Positions 1-10,160 are shown, counted from the stretch's first letter. The stretch is 64,000 bases of DNA from Sthenelais limicola (GCA_942159475.1 OW804094.1:23420366-23484365), one strand, 5' to 3'. A program made the numbers and translations. The notes: generated from the letters alone by a model not told the origin.

Positions 1-3000
1 TTCTTGTACTTTTGTATAATTATTTTTATCGTCATCATTAAGCTGTACCAGGGGTTCTAAAATAATAGTTTTAACCATAGGCGGTAATGGAAACCCAAAC
101 CGACAAATATTTTTTCCTTTTTTCCTGCATGTACGAGAGTGCTTATGTGTTTGATATTTAATTAGTTCTTTTATGTCGTCATTTTGGTCTAACGAACAAG
201 AAACATATTTATCGACAAAATTTATTATATCATCATTGTTTCCACCTGCTTTATAAGTAAGACTATCTTCTGTAAACAGAAGTAGATGCGCATGAGGTGA
301 ACCGCGATGCTGGAATTCTATCTTAAATGAATAATCGATTATCTTCCCTATTGGACACGATTCATGACATAAAATATCTTGTATAAAGACCTTCATTCGG
401 TTGTCAAAATATCTAGCAGTTGTCACAGGATCTTTATTAAGTAATGAACATTTTTCAGTAAATGACATATTTTCAATATCGTCATTACTTATTTCACAAT
501 TATTGATTAGTTTAGACAAGCACTTTAGTAATTCATACCATTTAAATTCAGCAGATGATAAGGACATGAACCAAGTTGGAATACCACATTGACGGATTGT
601 TGCATAAAGTTCTGTTTTCCGATCCTGAAAATACATAGGACTATTCCTCAAATGCTTATATAGGAAAAATCCATTATCTAAATCGGCAATATTTTCTAAT
701 GAATCTCTATTACGTACATCTTTACATTTATACTTGTTATCCTTTAAGAATTTTAAACCAAAATTTTTTTTCTTGTTAATATAGTTGTTTTGGTACTTTT
801 TATACATCAGAAATATTTTTTGAGAATGTTGTGCCATTCTACGATCTCTGTGTCTTAGCTCCCATTTCATACGATCACATAAGTTAATATTATCAGGATA
901 CATTTCTGATACTCGTTGCCCACCATACAACGTAGGAAATGCTAAAGATTCAACATCTACGTCATAATAAACATCTTTTGGAAAATTGTGCTCTCCTGGC
1001 GCTACATCTAAATAAGCAGTATCTAATTGGGAATCAATTAATGTACGGTAAATCGCACTATATTCATCTGCATCCACTTCTGAGAAATTGTCAGAATTTG
1101 ACTCATTATTTAATGTGCTATCATCAATTTCGACAACGGGAACACAATCAGAATCATTATTCTCTTCTATAGAGTCAGAATATTCAGAAAGTAAATTGAT
1201 GGTTGTTTCCAACCACCTACTATCTACAGTAACAGGATTGTCTGAATAAATATCTGAATTAGCCATTAACCATCGCAGGGCAGTCATGACACGATCTGGC
1301 CTTACATTCATTTGTCTATAAACTGATTTATAAGCCAAGCGCCTCTTAACTCTGACACTAACAGTACCTTCAGAATTAATAAATCTTGGCAAAGAAGCTA
1401 TAGCATATTCAATATCAGTGGGTACATTTATAACGTTTCCCATTAAAATTAATTGAGATCCCATTGGTCGAACTAAAATATTTAAGAATAAAATACGTGG
1501 AGTAATCAACATTTCTTCATATTGATTAATCTGTAACTCAGATGGGATTATTGGAAAAACCATACCATTGGTCCAACTTAATTTAGGGACCTCTCCTTTG
1601 CGAATATGGTTATTACATGTATTGCATACATACACTTCTGAATTAGTATAATTGACACCACGCACATATTTCTGAAAGATAGGTAAACGATGCTGAGAAA
1701 CTATATTTACAGATCGTTCAAAATATATTTGTTCACAACAACAACAAATATAATCACATTGGCCATTTAACTTAGAAATAATAGCCTCACTAAAAGAAAT
1801 AGGTTGATCTCTTGTAAAATCTACATTACATGAGTCAGGCTGCTCATCTATATTCAAATTTATAATCGCATCAGTACCTCGTAAATCTTCTGTTCCCTGG
1901 GTTTGTTCTATACTAATATCATTAGAACATGATTCACTATTTTTATTTAAAATCTTTTTTTCCTTTTTATTACGTTTTAGTTTCCTCTTTGCCTGCTTCT
2001 TCTTTAGTTCGTTGCACACACTTTCTGTTATATTCTCAGAACCTAATCCTGACATAACAAGCCGTTTATTCTTTTCACGTAGCTTTCTACGTTTCAGATT
2101 CTTTTCTTTTTTCTCTTGAAATATTTTCTCGTCTGTCTTACAACTGTCTTTATTACCAGTATCTTTTGTATATCTGTTCTTCTTTTTTTTAGGGTTATCA
2201 ACAAAAACTACCTTTGTCTTTTTGTTTTGTTTAATAGAACTTACTTTCCGCTTTTTATGTGCAGAAGATTTCTTCATTCCTACAGAAGAATCATATTGAT
2301 CACTATAACTTTTTGTAGGTATATCGTCCAAAATAATTGTAGAATCATGTATCACATCAGTTATATTTTCACTGTTGCCACTAACAAAAGGATCACACAC
2401 TTCAGATTGTTTAGACCTCTTGCCTTCCTGTTTCTGAATATTTTTTTTCCGACCTCTGACAACTGTCCAAGAGCTACTAGATTTACCTGAAGTATTTGAC
2501 ATAAAAATAGATTTCTTGGCACTAACTTCTCTTCGTCTCATAACTACATTCACATCAGTCATTATCTTCACAGGTATACTTCCATGTTTACCAAGAGAAC
2601 TGATATCTATTATAACTTCGTCACGTAAACGACTGAAATTATTCTGTACACATTTTATTTCACAGGTAGTGATTTCATATGCAATAGATCTGTGTCGGTC
2701 AAATTGTATTTTCAAATAGTTGCATAATGAATCAAAAGCATGGAAATGAATCAAACATGACAATCCATTACTATTTGTGAACCCACGATGATCACGAGCA
2801 TGTGAATCAAACACATAATAATGTCCCTGATCAAATTTGATGCCGACACAAATACCATCACAAATCAAAAATAATTCGGAAGATGAACTAAAGGCCTCAA
2901 CTAAACCTTGAATAATTGAATCCGAATTTCGACTCAACATACCAGTCACTAATTTCGTCATATTCAAGTCATAATCAGTTACACCATATCCTATAGATGT

Positions 3001-3246
3001 CGGTAACTCTGAAGGTAAAAGATATGTTTTATTGAAATGGTGAGCTACGGATTGATAAATTACGTCACCTCTGTCAAGAATGAAATCCAAGTCCCATTTC
3101 ATCATATTATTCACCATATGATCTCTTGAATATAAAAAGAACGACAACACATTCCCAACGCACTGTTTCCCTGATGATTCACCATATTTTATATCACCCT
3201 GGTGATACGAACCGAGCACAATACGTTTATATAGGCCTATAGACAT
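1..3246 (-). CDS. Helitron Rep/helicase, N-terminal 1082 residues, with fused cysteine-protease domain (partial)
   Basis: One uninterrupted frame runs from ATG at 3246-3244 to the left edge; I checked every codon for stops. Domains seen: (1) residues 1-about 165, a cysteine protease of the herpes-tegument (C76)/OTU-like type, with Gln16 in YHQGD, Cys29 in GKQCVGN and Asp147-Ser-His149 in FDSHARD. (2) Residues about 205-470, a Lys/Arg-rich linker with several possible nuclear signals. (3) Residues about 495-680, DUF6570-like, with Cys pairs at 497/501-504 and 541/544. (4) Residues about 745-1082, Helitron_like_N: VAPGEHNFP (748-756), AFPTLYGG (769-776), motif 1 PTWFMSLSSAEF (890-901), and the HUH motif EFQHRGSPHAH (977-987, His985/His987), then a Cys/His cluster ending CRFGFPLPP. 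The Rep catalytic tyrosines and the PIF1-like helicase should lie beyond base 1. The frame looks intact, so the element may have been active recently. Its partner is the divergent OB-fold gene at 3978-6138. Confidence 0.9.
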   Translation of the reverse strand, partial: MSIGLYKRIVLGSYHQGDIKYGESSGKQCVGNVLSFFLYSRDHMVNNMMKWDLDFILDRGDVIYQSVAHHFNKTYLLPSELPTSIGYGVTDYDLNMTKLVTGMLSRNSDSIIQGLVEAFSSSSELFLICDGICVGIKFDQGHYYVFDSHARDHRGFTNSNGLSCLIHFHAFDSLCNYLKIQFDRHRSIAYEITTCEIKCVQNNFSRLRDEVIIDISSLGKHGSIPVKIMTDVNVVMRRREVSAKKSIFMSNTSGKSSSSWTVVRGRKKNIQKQEGKRSKQSEVCDPFVSGNSENITDVIHDSTIILDDIPTKSYSDQYDSSVGMKKSSAHKKRKVSSIKQNKKTKVVFVDNPKKKKNRYTKDTGNKDSCKTDEKIFQEKKEKNLKRRKLREKNKRLVMSGLGSENITESVCNELKKKQAKRKLKRNKKEKKILNKNSESCSNDISIEQTQGTEDLRGTDAIINLNIDEQPDSCNVDFTRDQPISFSEAIISKLNGQCDYICCCCEQIYFERSVNIVSQHRLPIFQKYVRGVNYTNSEVYVCNTCNNHIRKGEVPKLSWTNGMVFPIIPSELQINQYEEMLITPRILFLNILVRPMGSQLILMGNVINVPTDIEYAIASLPRFINSEGTVSVRVKRRLAYKSVYRQMNVRPDRVMTALRWLMANSDIYSDNPVTVDSRWLETTINLLSEYSDSIEENNDSDCVPVVEIDDSTLNNESNSDNFSEVDADEYSAIYRTLIDSQLDTAYLDVAPGEHNFPKDVYYDVDVESLAFPTLYGGQRVSEMYPDNINLCDRMKWELRHRDRRMAQHSQKIFLMYKKYQNNYINKKKNFGLKFLKDNKYKCKDVRNRDSLENIADLDNGFFLYKHLRNSPMYFQDRKTELYATIRQCGIPTWFMSLSSAEFKWYELLKCLSKLINNCEISNDDIENMSFTEKCSLLNKDPVTTARYFDNRMKVFIQDILCHESCPIGKIIDYSFKIEFQHRGSPHAHLLLFTEDSLTYKAGGNNDDIINFVDKYVSCSLDQNDDIKELIKYQTHKHSRTCRKKGKNICRFGFPLPPMVKTIILEPLVQLNDDDKNNYTKVQE

Positions 3247-3570
3247 TTTACTTGCTATGACTACTTAAATGATAAATCAAAATGCACGCACCTCAATCAA
3301 TACCAAAACCAGCAGAAAACAAATTGCAATAATCAAATCGTATCAATCCAATATTAGGTAACAAGTAGCAGGTAGCATGTAGCAGATAACAATTAAACAA
3401 ATAACTTTATTGTACGTTCACTACGTTGATACAAATCATAAGTTAAGCTGACATCCATTCATGACCAACGATGCGAAACAAAGACAAACATTCGGCGTCA
3501 AGCTTCAGCATTTATAGGTGTCATCTAAGTCAAAACTAATATGCATTCTAAAATACCGGTACATAAAAAC
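3247..3570. promoter_or_regulatory. Upstream region of the Helitron Rep frame
   Basis: AT-rich spacer immediately before the Rep start, with no open frame of note. It should carry the Rep promoter and 5' leader on the minus strand. I see no convincing TATA box. A short AGCAGGTAGCATGTAGCAG-type direct repeat lies near 3364-3390. Confidence 0.4.
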
Positions 3571-3572
3571 CC

Positions 3573-4000
3573 AAAATTTTGTACCCAACTGGATCAAACC
3601 AGATTCTCATCCCTCCCAAATTTACAAAAATTTTCCACCCATCTCTACTTCAGCCAATCAGAATACCCCTCAACCATGACGTAAGCTTCGGCGACGTGAA
3701 ACGTCAGACCAAATCTTGTACCCAGCTCGATTCAACTGGATCAAACCAGATTCTCATCCCTCACAAATTTCTCATCCCTCACAAATTTACAAAAATTTTC
3801 CACCCATCTCTACTTCAGCCAATCAGAATACACCTCAACCATGACGTAAGCTTCGGCGACGTCAAACGTCAGACCAAATCTTGTACCCAAATGGATCAAA
3901 CCAGATTCTCATAGCTCACAAATTTACAAAAATTTTCCACCCATCTCTAGTTTAACCAATCAGAACACAGTTCAATCATGACGTATGCTTCTCCGACGCC
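3573..4000. promoter_or_regulatory. Tandem repeat with three CCAAT/CRE-like modules between divergent genes
   Basis: About 2.7 copies of a 137-165 bp unit. Each has a CCAAT box (3654, 3819, 3956) and, exactly 22 bp after its first base, an ATGACGTA element (3676, 3841, 3978). A second GACGT and an AACGTCAG follow in copies 1 and 2. CCAAT plus TGACG is the layout of NF-Y/CREB-type promoters, and the constant spacing in diverged copies suggests selection. The block lies between the Rep frame (minus) and the OB-fold gene (plus), so it may act as a bidirectional promoter. In copies 1 and 2 the ATG is followed one codon later by TAA; in copy 3 this is TAT, so a frame opens from there. Confidence 0.55.
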
Positions 4001-6138
4001 AAACATCAGATCCAAATTTTTCCGTAAACACAGCTTTCATAAGAGGAACTTCCGCCCAAAAGTCACCAAAAGATCAGTTAAGACCCAGACCTCAAACAGA
4101 ACAGACATTATTCGAAAATCTCTTCATTACCATTGCCTGAAACCCGATCAGATGGAAATGGATACAGACGCTGTTACACCAAAAAAGACCCCTCCTATAG
4201 GAAAGATAGCTACCAGGAGACAAAACTTGGAATCGTCTTCGGATTCACCCCAAAAAATGAAGAAGAAACTGGTTTACCAGACTGATATACAATCAAGGAC
4301 ATTAGCTGAACTAAGAAAAATGGTATTAGCCAACGAATACTCACATCACAACTTCTATGCTAAAATTCTGATTCTAGAAGAAGAAGGAGCATCAGACAAA
4401 GATCCGCGGGTGGTCTTCCATCGACGAAGAATTCTCCTGGCCGATGGAACTGGATTCCTAGTAGGATTTGTGAAAACCAAAAACGACCAAAAGCCTAAAC
4501 ATCTCCAAGTCGGAAATTCCTACTTAGTGACGAAATTCAAGATTTTCAAAAACGCAGAACTCCTAATGGACCAGAACACTATCATAGCAACGTAAGTACT
4601 TTTTCATTATATATACAGCATATATATTTACACTTGATTTATACTATACCCAAAAGTGATGTTGAGCATCAAATATTAACCATAAATTAAAACCAGTTAA
4701 GACTTATATTAATTATTAGCATTTTACTTTCAACACTCTAAGAATTATTATAACAGAAATATTGATTTTCTTTTTAGTATGACATAATTCCGATACGCGA
4801 ATCTCATACTAAATTACATTGAATATACAAATTGAAAATAAACCATATTAGATATGTACATTTCCAAACTTCTCTTACTAAAGACTGTCCACTTTTCCAG
4901 ATCTCTGGATATACAGGTCCCACCTGCCCTCGTCATAAGTTCCAAAGCCGCCTACAAAGCACCATTCCACCCAGAGGGAGATATAAATAAGATGATAGCA
5001 GTAAAAGGTACATCGCTCTGCTGCACTGTGGACATTGTCGAAGTAAGTATAAATGCATGAACATACCCATTACAATAAAGTCTCTTATTTCAAAAACTTC
5101 ATTTCAATTATATTATATACTAATGTATTTTGGCTATTATTAATACATCATATTATAATTTCAAAATGCATTAAAATCATTGTGATTAATTAAGATATAA
5201 CACGTAATGATATAGGCAAAACAGATACTTTCAATAATGACTAATTTATGATTTATTATAGGTCAAAGATACGAGAGATGTGGAAACTAAGACGAACGGG
5301 AAACTAAAGGTTAAAGAGATAATGGTAAAAAACGGAGGCCAGGACATACCCCTGACGTTATGGGACAACGCAGCAATATATGGCCAACAGAACGTAGGAG
5401 ATCAAGTCCATTTGATCGACGCAATAGTCAACTACAACTCATATTATAAGAAGAACCAAATAGTACTATCATTCGCCGATCAAATAAAGGTAATTTATCT
5501 ATTTTTGTCATATGTATCTTTTTATCAGCTCTCTCATATCCGTTTATCACTCTCCCTTTTGCTAACAAAATCGACCATATGTCTACCTTTTACAATCAGC
5601 AACTGGACCATACCTATTAATATTATACGCAAGACGCTACTGTTACAGTTTCTATGGGAATTATTTACTTTCGGTCCAATTATCAAGTACTTTGTAATCT
5701 ATTATAGATATCTTCAAAACGTTATAATATATCTTCAGAACTTTTACAACGAATCTCTATATCACCCAAATATGTACATCACATCTGTATTATATTTATA
5801 ACAAGTCTTATACATTAATACAAACTATTTTTCAGCCTGTTCAACATGAAACCAAAATGTGCGTCGGCAAAGTGACAGCTGTATCAGAAACCGAAAACTG
5901 GCGACGACTCCAACTAATTTGTTTCATCGATGACTCCCTTCGTTACTTACAAGTGGACAGGGACCTACTTCGAGAACTCTTGGACATAAAAGAAGAGGAA
6001 ACAACGACCAATAACATAGCTGATTATCTCCCGTTCACAGCCATTCTAGAAACCCTTGGCCAAGATCTAATCAGTATGAAGACCACCGCTTCAATGGAAG
6101 AGGGTCAAGCTCTCCTGAAAGCTTCTCCAACAAAATAA
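3978..6138 (+). CDS. RPA-like OB-fold protein, four exons, 428 residues
   Basis: Exons 3978-4591, 4901-5042, 5262-5489 and 5836-6138; introns of 309, 219 and 346 bp are all GT-AG (donors GTAAGT, GTAAGT, GTAATT). Joined exons total 1287 nt with no internal stop and end in TAA. Residues 1-100 are basic and disordered. About 110-205 look like a first OB fold (FYAKILILEEE, LQVGNSYLVTKF). About 236-325 form a clearer one with an RPA-type signature: NGKLKVKEIMV, IPLTLWDNAA (281-290), VGDQVHLIDA. A third possible barrel starts at 335 (KMCVGKVTAV). Likely role: single-strand DNA binding beside the Rep protein. RPA-like partners are known from plant and some animal Helitrons. The start could instead be ATG at 4152 (residue 59), because 3978 lies in the repeat. 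Membership of the Helitron is inferred from position. Confidence 0.75.
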
Positions 6139-6215
6139 ACACCAATATTACTTCTACATAATGAGATCATTATGATACTTGAACATTTCTAACTTCTTAT
6201 CAACAAACTGGACTT

Positions 6216-6530
6216 AACATTTTACAGTCTCAATATTTTGACTATATCAACGAACTGGATTTCAAGTTTAAAGATGTCAACTATTCTAGGTTTTAAAGAA
6301 TAGACTGTTCTTGTGCATTACCATATATATGGTTTAAAATACCATTTTATATAGTCTCAACATTTTGACTATATCAACAAACTGGATTTCAGGTTTCATC
6401 TTTAAAAAGTTCCACTATTCTATGTTTTAAAGAATAGACTGTTCTTCTGCATTGACAAATACGGTTTAAAATACCATTTTATATAGTCTCAACATTTTGA
6501 CTATATCAACAAACTGGATTTCAGATCTCA
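6216..6530 (+). repeat. Tandem repeat in the 3' UTR of the RPA-like gene
   Basis: Two full copies and one partial copy of a roughly 130-bp unit containing CATTTTGACTATATCAAC and TTTTAAAGAATAGACTG. It lies between the stop codon and the poly(A) signals, so it would be transcribed. Confidence 0.7.
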
Positions 6531-6536
6531 GTGACA

Positions 6537-6573
6537 ATAAAAGAGTCTCATGTTCATCACAATTTATAATAAA
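6537..6573 (+). terminator. Poly(A) signals of the RPA-like gene
   Basis: AATAAA at 6537-6542 and again at 6568-6573, about 400-430 bp after the stop codon at 6138. Either would suit the four-exon transcript. Confidence 0.6.
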
Positions 6574-6599
6574 GAATTGTGATTTATTTCAAATCGAAT

Positions 6600-7095
6600 A
6601 AAATGTTCTTATTTATTCTTTTAAATTGCCCATTAATATAGTATTCATTCCTCCATATATAAATTGAATCAAATAAACGAAATAAAGAAACCAATAAATA
6701 CTTTATCCTACCTACTTATCCTGGATAAATTTAACCAAATGAACCAACGAATAGTCGCAATTATAAGCCTTTCCCTATCTAATTTTAATTAAATCAACAT
6801 ATTTACATTGCCCCACTCAATCAAATGAACCCCACTAATACTCTACCCTACATAGTCTATAGATAATACTGAACAATTTAATAATTTATACCCAAATTAT
6901 TCCCGAATACTATACATATAAAAAATTCAAAAATTAGTTATAATTGCTTATAATTGCGACTACACCCCAGAATCATCTTTCTGACACGTCAGAAGATTGT
7001 CACTTGTTCATTTACTATTTCTTGAATTCATTATTTCTTGAACTCCTTATAACTCCTGAACCTTAATATTATCGACATTTGCATATATTTCTTAA
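6600..7095. other. AT-rich spacer
   Basis: No gene or recognisable element. If the Helitron ends to the right of the RPA-like gene, its 5' terminus (TC on the minus strand) should lie here or in the following minisatellite, but I could not fix it. Confidence 0.4.
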
Positions 7096-7097
7096 AG

Positions 7098-7310
7098 TTA
7101 TTAGATGTTTTGGGCATGTTAATGGGCAAGTAGTAGATGTTTTGGGCATGTTAACGGGCAAGTAGTAGATGTTTTGGGCATGTTAACGGGCAAGTAGTAG
7201 ATGTTTTGGGCATGTTAACGGGCAAGTAGTAGATGTTTTGGGCATGTTAACGGGCAAGTAGTAGATGTTTTGGGCATGTTAACAGGCAAGTAGTAGATGT
7301 TTTGGGCATG
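7098..7310. repeat. 32-bp minisatellite, left block
   Basis: About 6.5 near-identical copies of a 32-bp unit around GATGTTTTGGGCATGTTAAC. The right block (7796-7925) has the same unit; the two are split by a TTAA-ended MITE. Confidence 0.9.
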
Positions 7311-7795
7311 TTAAAGCTCCATTCCCAGAAGTCTGGGATAAAAATCTCAAAGTTGACATCTATCCCATTTCTTTAGCTACCTATGACCCTGCCTCACCTT
7401 ATCCTAAAGTTTGGTTTGATTTGATAATGTTTTGAAGACATTAAACAGAGGTTCAAATCCGCTAATCGGGCATCGGTGACGTTTTATAAAACCCAAACAC
7501 ATGTGGCAGCCATATGGTGGCAGATGGCAGCACTGAGTAGTGGTTGTTGCTCTATATTCTCTATTGTACAGACTCCACTCAGTGCTGCCACCTACCACCA
7601 CCATAAAAAGCAAAACGGCCAAACAAGTTTGAAATCGAAGGCAGGATAATCTAATAAATCCTTGAATTTACAGCTTTAGCAAGCTTGTCATTATGTAAGA
7701 GACCCCTGATTGTGAGTTTTGGTAACTAATTTGAAGGTAATTACAAGAAAAATGGGTAAAACCAACAATTGTGTCAGTTGGGAATGCAGCTTTAA
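7311..7795. mobile_element. TTAA-ended MITE splitting the 32-bp minisatellite
   Basis: Begins TTAAAGCTCCATTCCCA and ends with the inverted TGGGAATGCAGCTTTAA, a 17-bp terminal inverted repeat with one mismatch. TTAA ends suggest piggyBac-type mobilisation. A smaller foldback lies inside at about 7501-7605 (GGCAGCACTGAG / CTCAGTGCTGCC). Flanks are the same minisatellite, with about 6 bp missing on the right. No coding capacity. Confidence 0.75.
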
Positions 7796-7925
7796 AGTAG
7801 TAGATGTTTTGGGCATGTTAACGGGCAAGTAGTAGATGTTTTGGGCATGTTAACGGGCAAGTAGCAGATGTTTTGGGCATGTTAAAGGGCAAGTAGTAGA
7901 TGTTTTGGGCATGTTAATGGGCAAT
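7796..7925. repeat. 32-bp minisatellite, right block
   Basis: Four copies of the unit described at 7098-7310, continuing the array after the inserted MITE. Confidence 0.9.
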
Positions 7926-7952
7926 GGTTAGAGCGGGCTATGTTGTTACTTT

Positions 7953-8136
7953 CAGTCTAGGCTCAGAGCCTCTCAGATCAGATAAGAATGTTATGTCTGT
8001 GATTGGACGCCTCCTGCGCTAATATCGTTTGTGGGCTAGGAGTAGGCGTCCTAATGGGATTATAATGGCGTTTTGCTGTTCGGAGCGAGAGGCTTTCCCT
8101 CAGTTTAAAGGGACTCTCAACATTGGGCCTAGACTG
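7953..8136. mobile_element. Family 4 MITE (CAGTCTAGGC ends), complete
   Basis: 184 bp bounded by CAGTCTAGGC and GCCTAGACTG. The interior has AGATCAGATAAGAATG and GAGAGGCTTTCCCTC, shared with the copies at 12308, 30626, 38806 and 55019. Noncoding. Confidence 0.8.
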
Positions 8137-8534
8137 GTTTGTTGTTTTCTGGAGCGTTTGTGTATTAGGCATAGGAGGTGCCTCTCCCTTAGTTGTTCTA
8201 GCTTCTCCAGTCCTAGTGTTGGAAGCATGTCTAAGACAGAATGATATTTCCTTGTTTTTGTGATGATACATATTCAATTCAATTCAAGTCAAGACATTAC
8301 ATGGTGACTAAAAAAAGGAAGGCCCAGTTTTGAAACCTAGATCCCAAGTCTTCCAATGGGTTCCTGGGTATGTGCTGCGCTGGTGTATTTGTATATGGGT
8401 CAGATTTTCAGAAAATGTACAATTCACCTTCACCGATCCTCTCAAATAACCCACATTTAAGACAAAAATGAGCTTCAAAATGCAGTTTAACAGAACAGAA
8501 CTGATACTTAAAATCAACGCAATACCAGTATTCT

Positions 8535-8811
8535 TGTTATGTAACATTGTGTAACCTCATTATCTATCTAATTATCACCCATTAATTATAATATCTCATT
8601 ATTAAATTCGCTAATTATACTTAGCTATCCAGTACTGTGCAAGTCTACTTATTCATGCTAAGCCATAGGTATTACGTAAGGGCTCCGCCCCCTACTCTTT
8701 CACACATCCTGTATGGACATATGTACAGATGCTAGATCATTAAATCAGTTGCTTAGTTCTTCTCACGAAGACCACACGTTCGTTTGCTATTCTTCCATTC
8801 ATACCTTAACA
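8535..8811 (+). mobile_element. Lone LTR-like sequence of an LTR retrotransposon
   Basis: Starts TGTTATGTAAC and ends CCTTAACA, giving the TG..CA termini with inverted TGTTA/TAACA typical of LTRs. It is followed one base later by a tRNA-complementary primer site. No internal region or second LTR follows; the interrupted MITE resumes at about 8848. It may be a deletion derivative. A truncated tRNA-derived SINE in the other orientation is the alternative reading. Confidence 0.5.
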
Positions 8812-8812
8812 C

Positions 8813-8840
8813 TGGTGGAGAACCCGGGCATCGATCCCGG
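8813..8840 (+). other. Primer-binding-site-like tRNA complement
   Basis: TGGTGGAGAACCCGGGC, then ATCGATCCCGG. The reverse complement reads as a tRNA T-arm (CCGGG-ATCGATG-CCCGG), acceptor strand GTTCTCC, discriminator A and CCA. This is where an LTR element's PBS should sit. Confidence 0.5.
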
Positions 8841-9032
8841 TACCTCTCATTTCTCAGCCTAATTTTCTTAATGTGTAGAGCTGCCAATTGTACATTTTCT
8901 GAAAATCTGACCCTTATATATTAACTTTTATTTTCCATATCACAAACTTATTCTACATGTAGAATGGGTCTCATGTCTGTGTCAGAGACAGTTCTTTCGA
9001 CAGAACCCTCTCCCTATAACTTCTGTTTATCA

Positions 9033-9271
9033 TATGGGTGACATTTTCAGAAAATGTACAATACACCTTCACCAATTCTCTCAAATAACCCAAATTTCAG
9101 ACGAAAATAAAGTTCAAAATACAGTTCAACCTAACCAAACAGTTTGTTAGAATCAATGCAATGTCGAATATCCTTGAATTTACCTAGTATTGACCAAATT
9201 ACATCCTAATTTAGCAGAATTTACTATATGTGTAACTCTGCCATTGTACATTTTCTGACAATCTGACCCAT
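9033..9271 (-). mobile_element. Family 1 MITE, subfamily A
   Basis: Full-length; left end carries GGGTGACATTTTCAG and the right end TCTGACAATCTGACCCAT. Confidence 0.8.
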
Positions 9272-9324
9272 ATAACAGACAGGTTGTAAACAAGATAAAT
9301 ACAATAAAAATAAAACAAAGCACA

Positions 9325-9564
9325 TATGGGTCAGATTTTCGGAAAATGTACAATTTACTTTCAGAAATTCTCTGAAATAACACACATTTCAGACGAAAAT
9401 AAAGCTTAACATACAGTTCAACTTAACTAAACAGATTGCTAGAATCAATACAATGCCAAATATACTCGAATTGATCTAGTATTGACCAAATTGCAGCCTA
9501 ATTTATCAGAATTTACTAAATGTGTACAGCTGCCAATTGTACATTTTCTGAAAATCTGACCCAT
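9325..9564 (-). mobile_element. Family 1 MITE, subfamily A
   Basis: Full-length, same orientation as its neighbour 54 bp to the left. Both ends are close to consensus. Confidence 0.85.
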
Positions 9565-10111
9565 ACATACAATCTATTATTGTATCCAATAGTTATACTT
9601 TAAGTGGTTCAATTGTATTGTCATCTCTTTCATCAGGAATATTTATATTTAAAAACTCTTTTTAATCGATGTAATATAACCACTTAGATCAAAACAAATA
9701 AAGAACAACTATTTAATTTGATTAGAGCTCCTAGTTGTATGTTTTGTATGAGTAATTTCATTTCATAACAGCAAAAAGAAAAATCTATGAGCATAAAAAA
9801 ACAAAAAAAGATCTATGATCCACTCATCCAGTGCAGGAGAAAAGCAATGGCTTTCCATTGTCAGAGAAAGAAATCGAATAAAAAATAAAACAAAATAATA
9901 AAAACTGGCATTGAAACCGCGAGATCTGAGAACGTGAGAGTCGGCCTTGATGTCTCTGTTACTGGATGGTTCTGATATGCCATGCACACTGCAACCATTG
10001 AGAAGGAAATAGTGATAAAGTATGTGTCACCTTCATAAGAAGGTTTTTCCATAATCCATTTCAAGAGATATTGAGACGCGAGCACCGCTCAGGTTGTAAT
10101 CGAAGATCATT
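9565..10111. other. Unassigned sequence
   Basis: I see no gene, only scattered short frames. Confidence 0.35.
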
Positions 10112-10160
10112 CATAAAGTTATTGACACTGAAAAAGTTTTGACGGTTCACATTGCTGCTG
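10112..10160 (+). repeat. Inverted repeat arm, left
   Basis: TTCATAAAGTTATTGACACT and about 30 further bases recur inverted at 11009-11058 with few mismatches. The arms enclose the promoter-like segment and a foldback. Confidence 0.65.

Larger units (their letters stand above)
8394..8915 (-). mobile_element. Family 1 MITE, subfamily B, split by an LTR fragment
   Basis: Family 1 elements are about 240 bp with ends ATGGGTCAGATTTTCAGA / TCTGAAAATCTGACCCAT. Plus orientation means the AATTGGCAGCTCTACAC end is on the left. Subfamily A has a GTTAGGTTGAACT core, B a GTTATGTTAAACT core, and C often has GAAATCGCCAG ends. This B copy lies in minus orientation and is interrupted at 8535-8847. Confidence 0.8.

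Noticed and set aside
401..2719. Small plus-strand frames over the Rep region
   Set aside because: They are antisense to the intact 1082-codon minus frame and show no domain.
1..3246. Endogenous herpesvirus gene suggested by the tegument-like protease
   Set aside because: The same frame continues into DUF6570-like and Helitron Rep motifs; no other viral gene is present.
8029..8277. Frames of 71-99 residues on both strands near 8.1 kb
   Set aside because: They fall in the family 4 MITE, whose other copies do not keep the frame.
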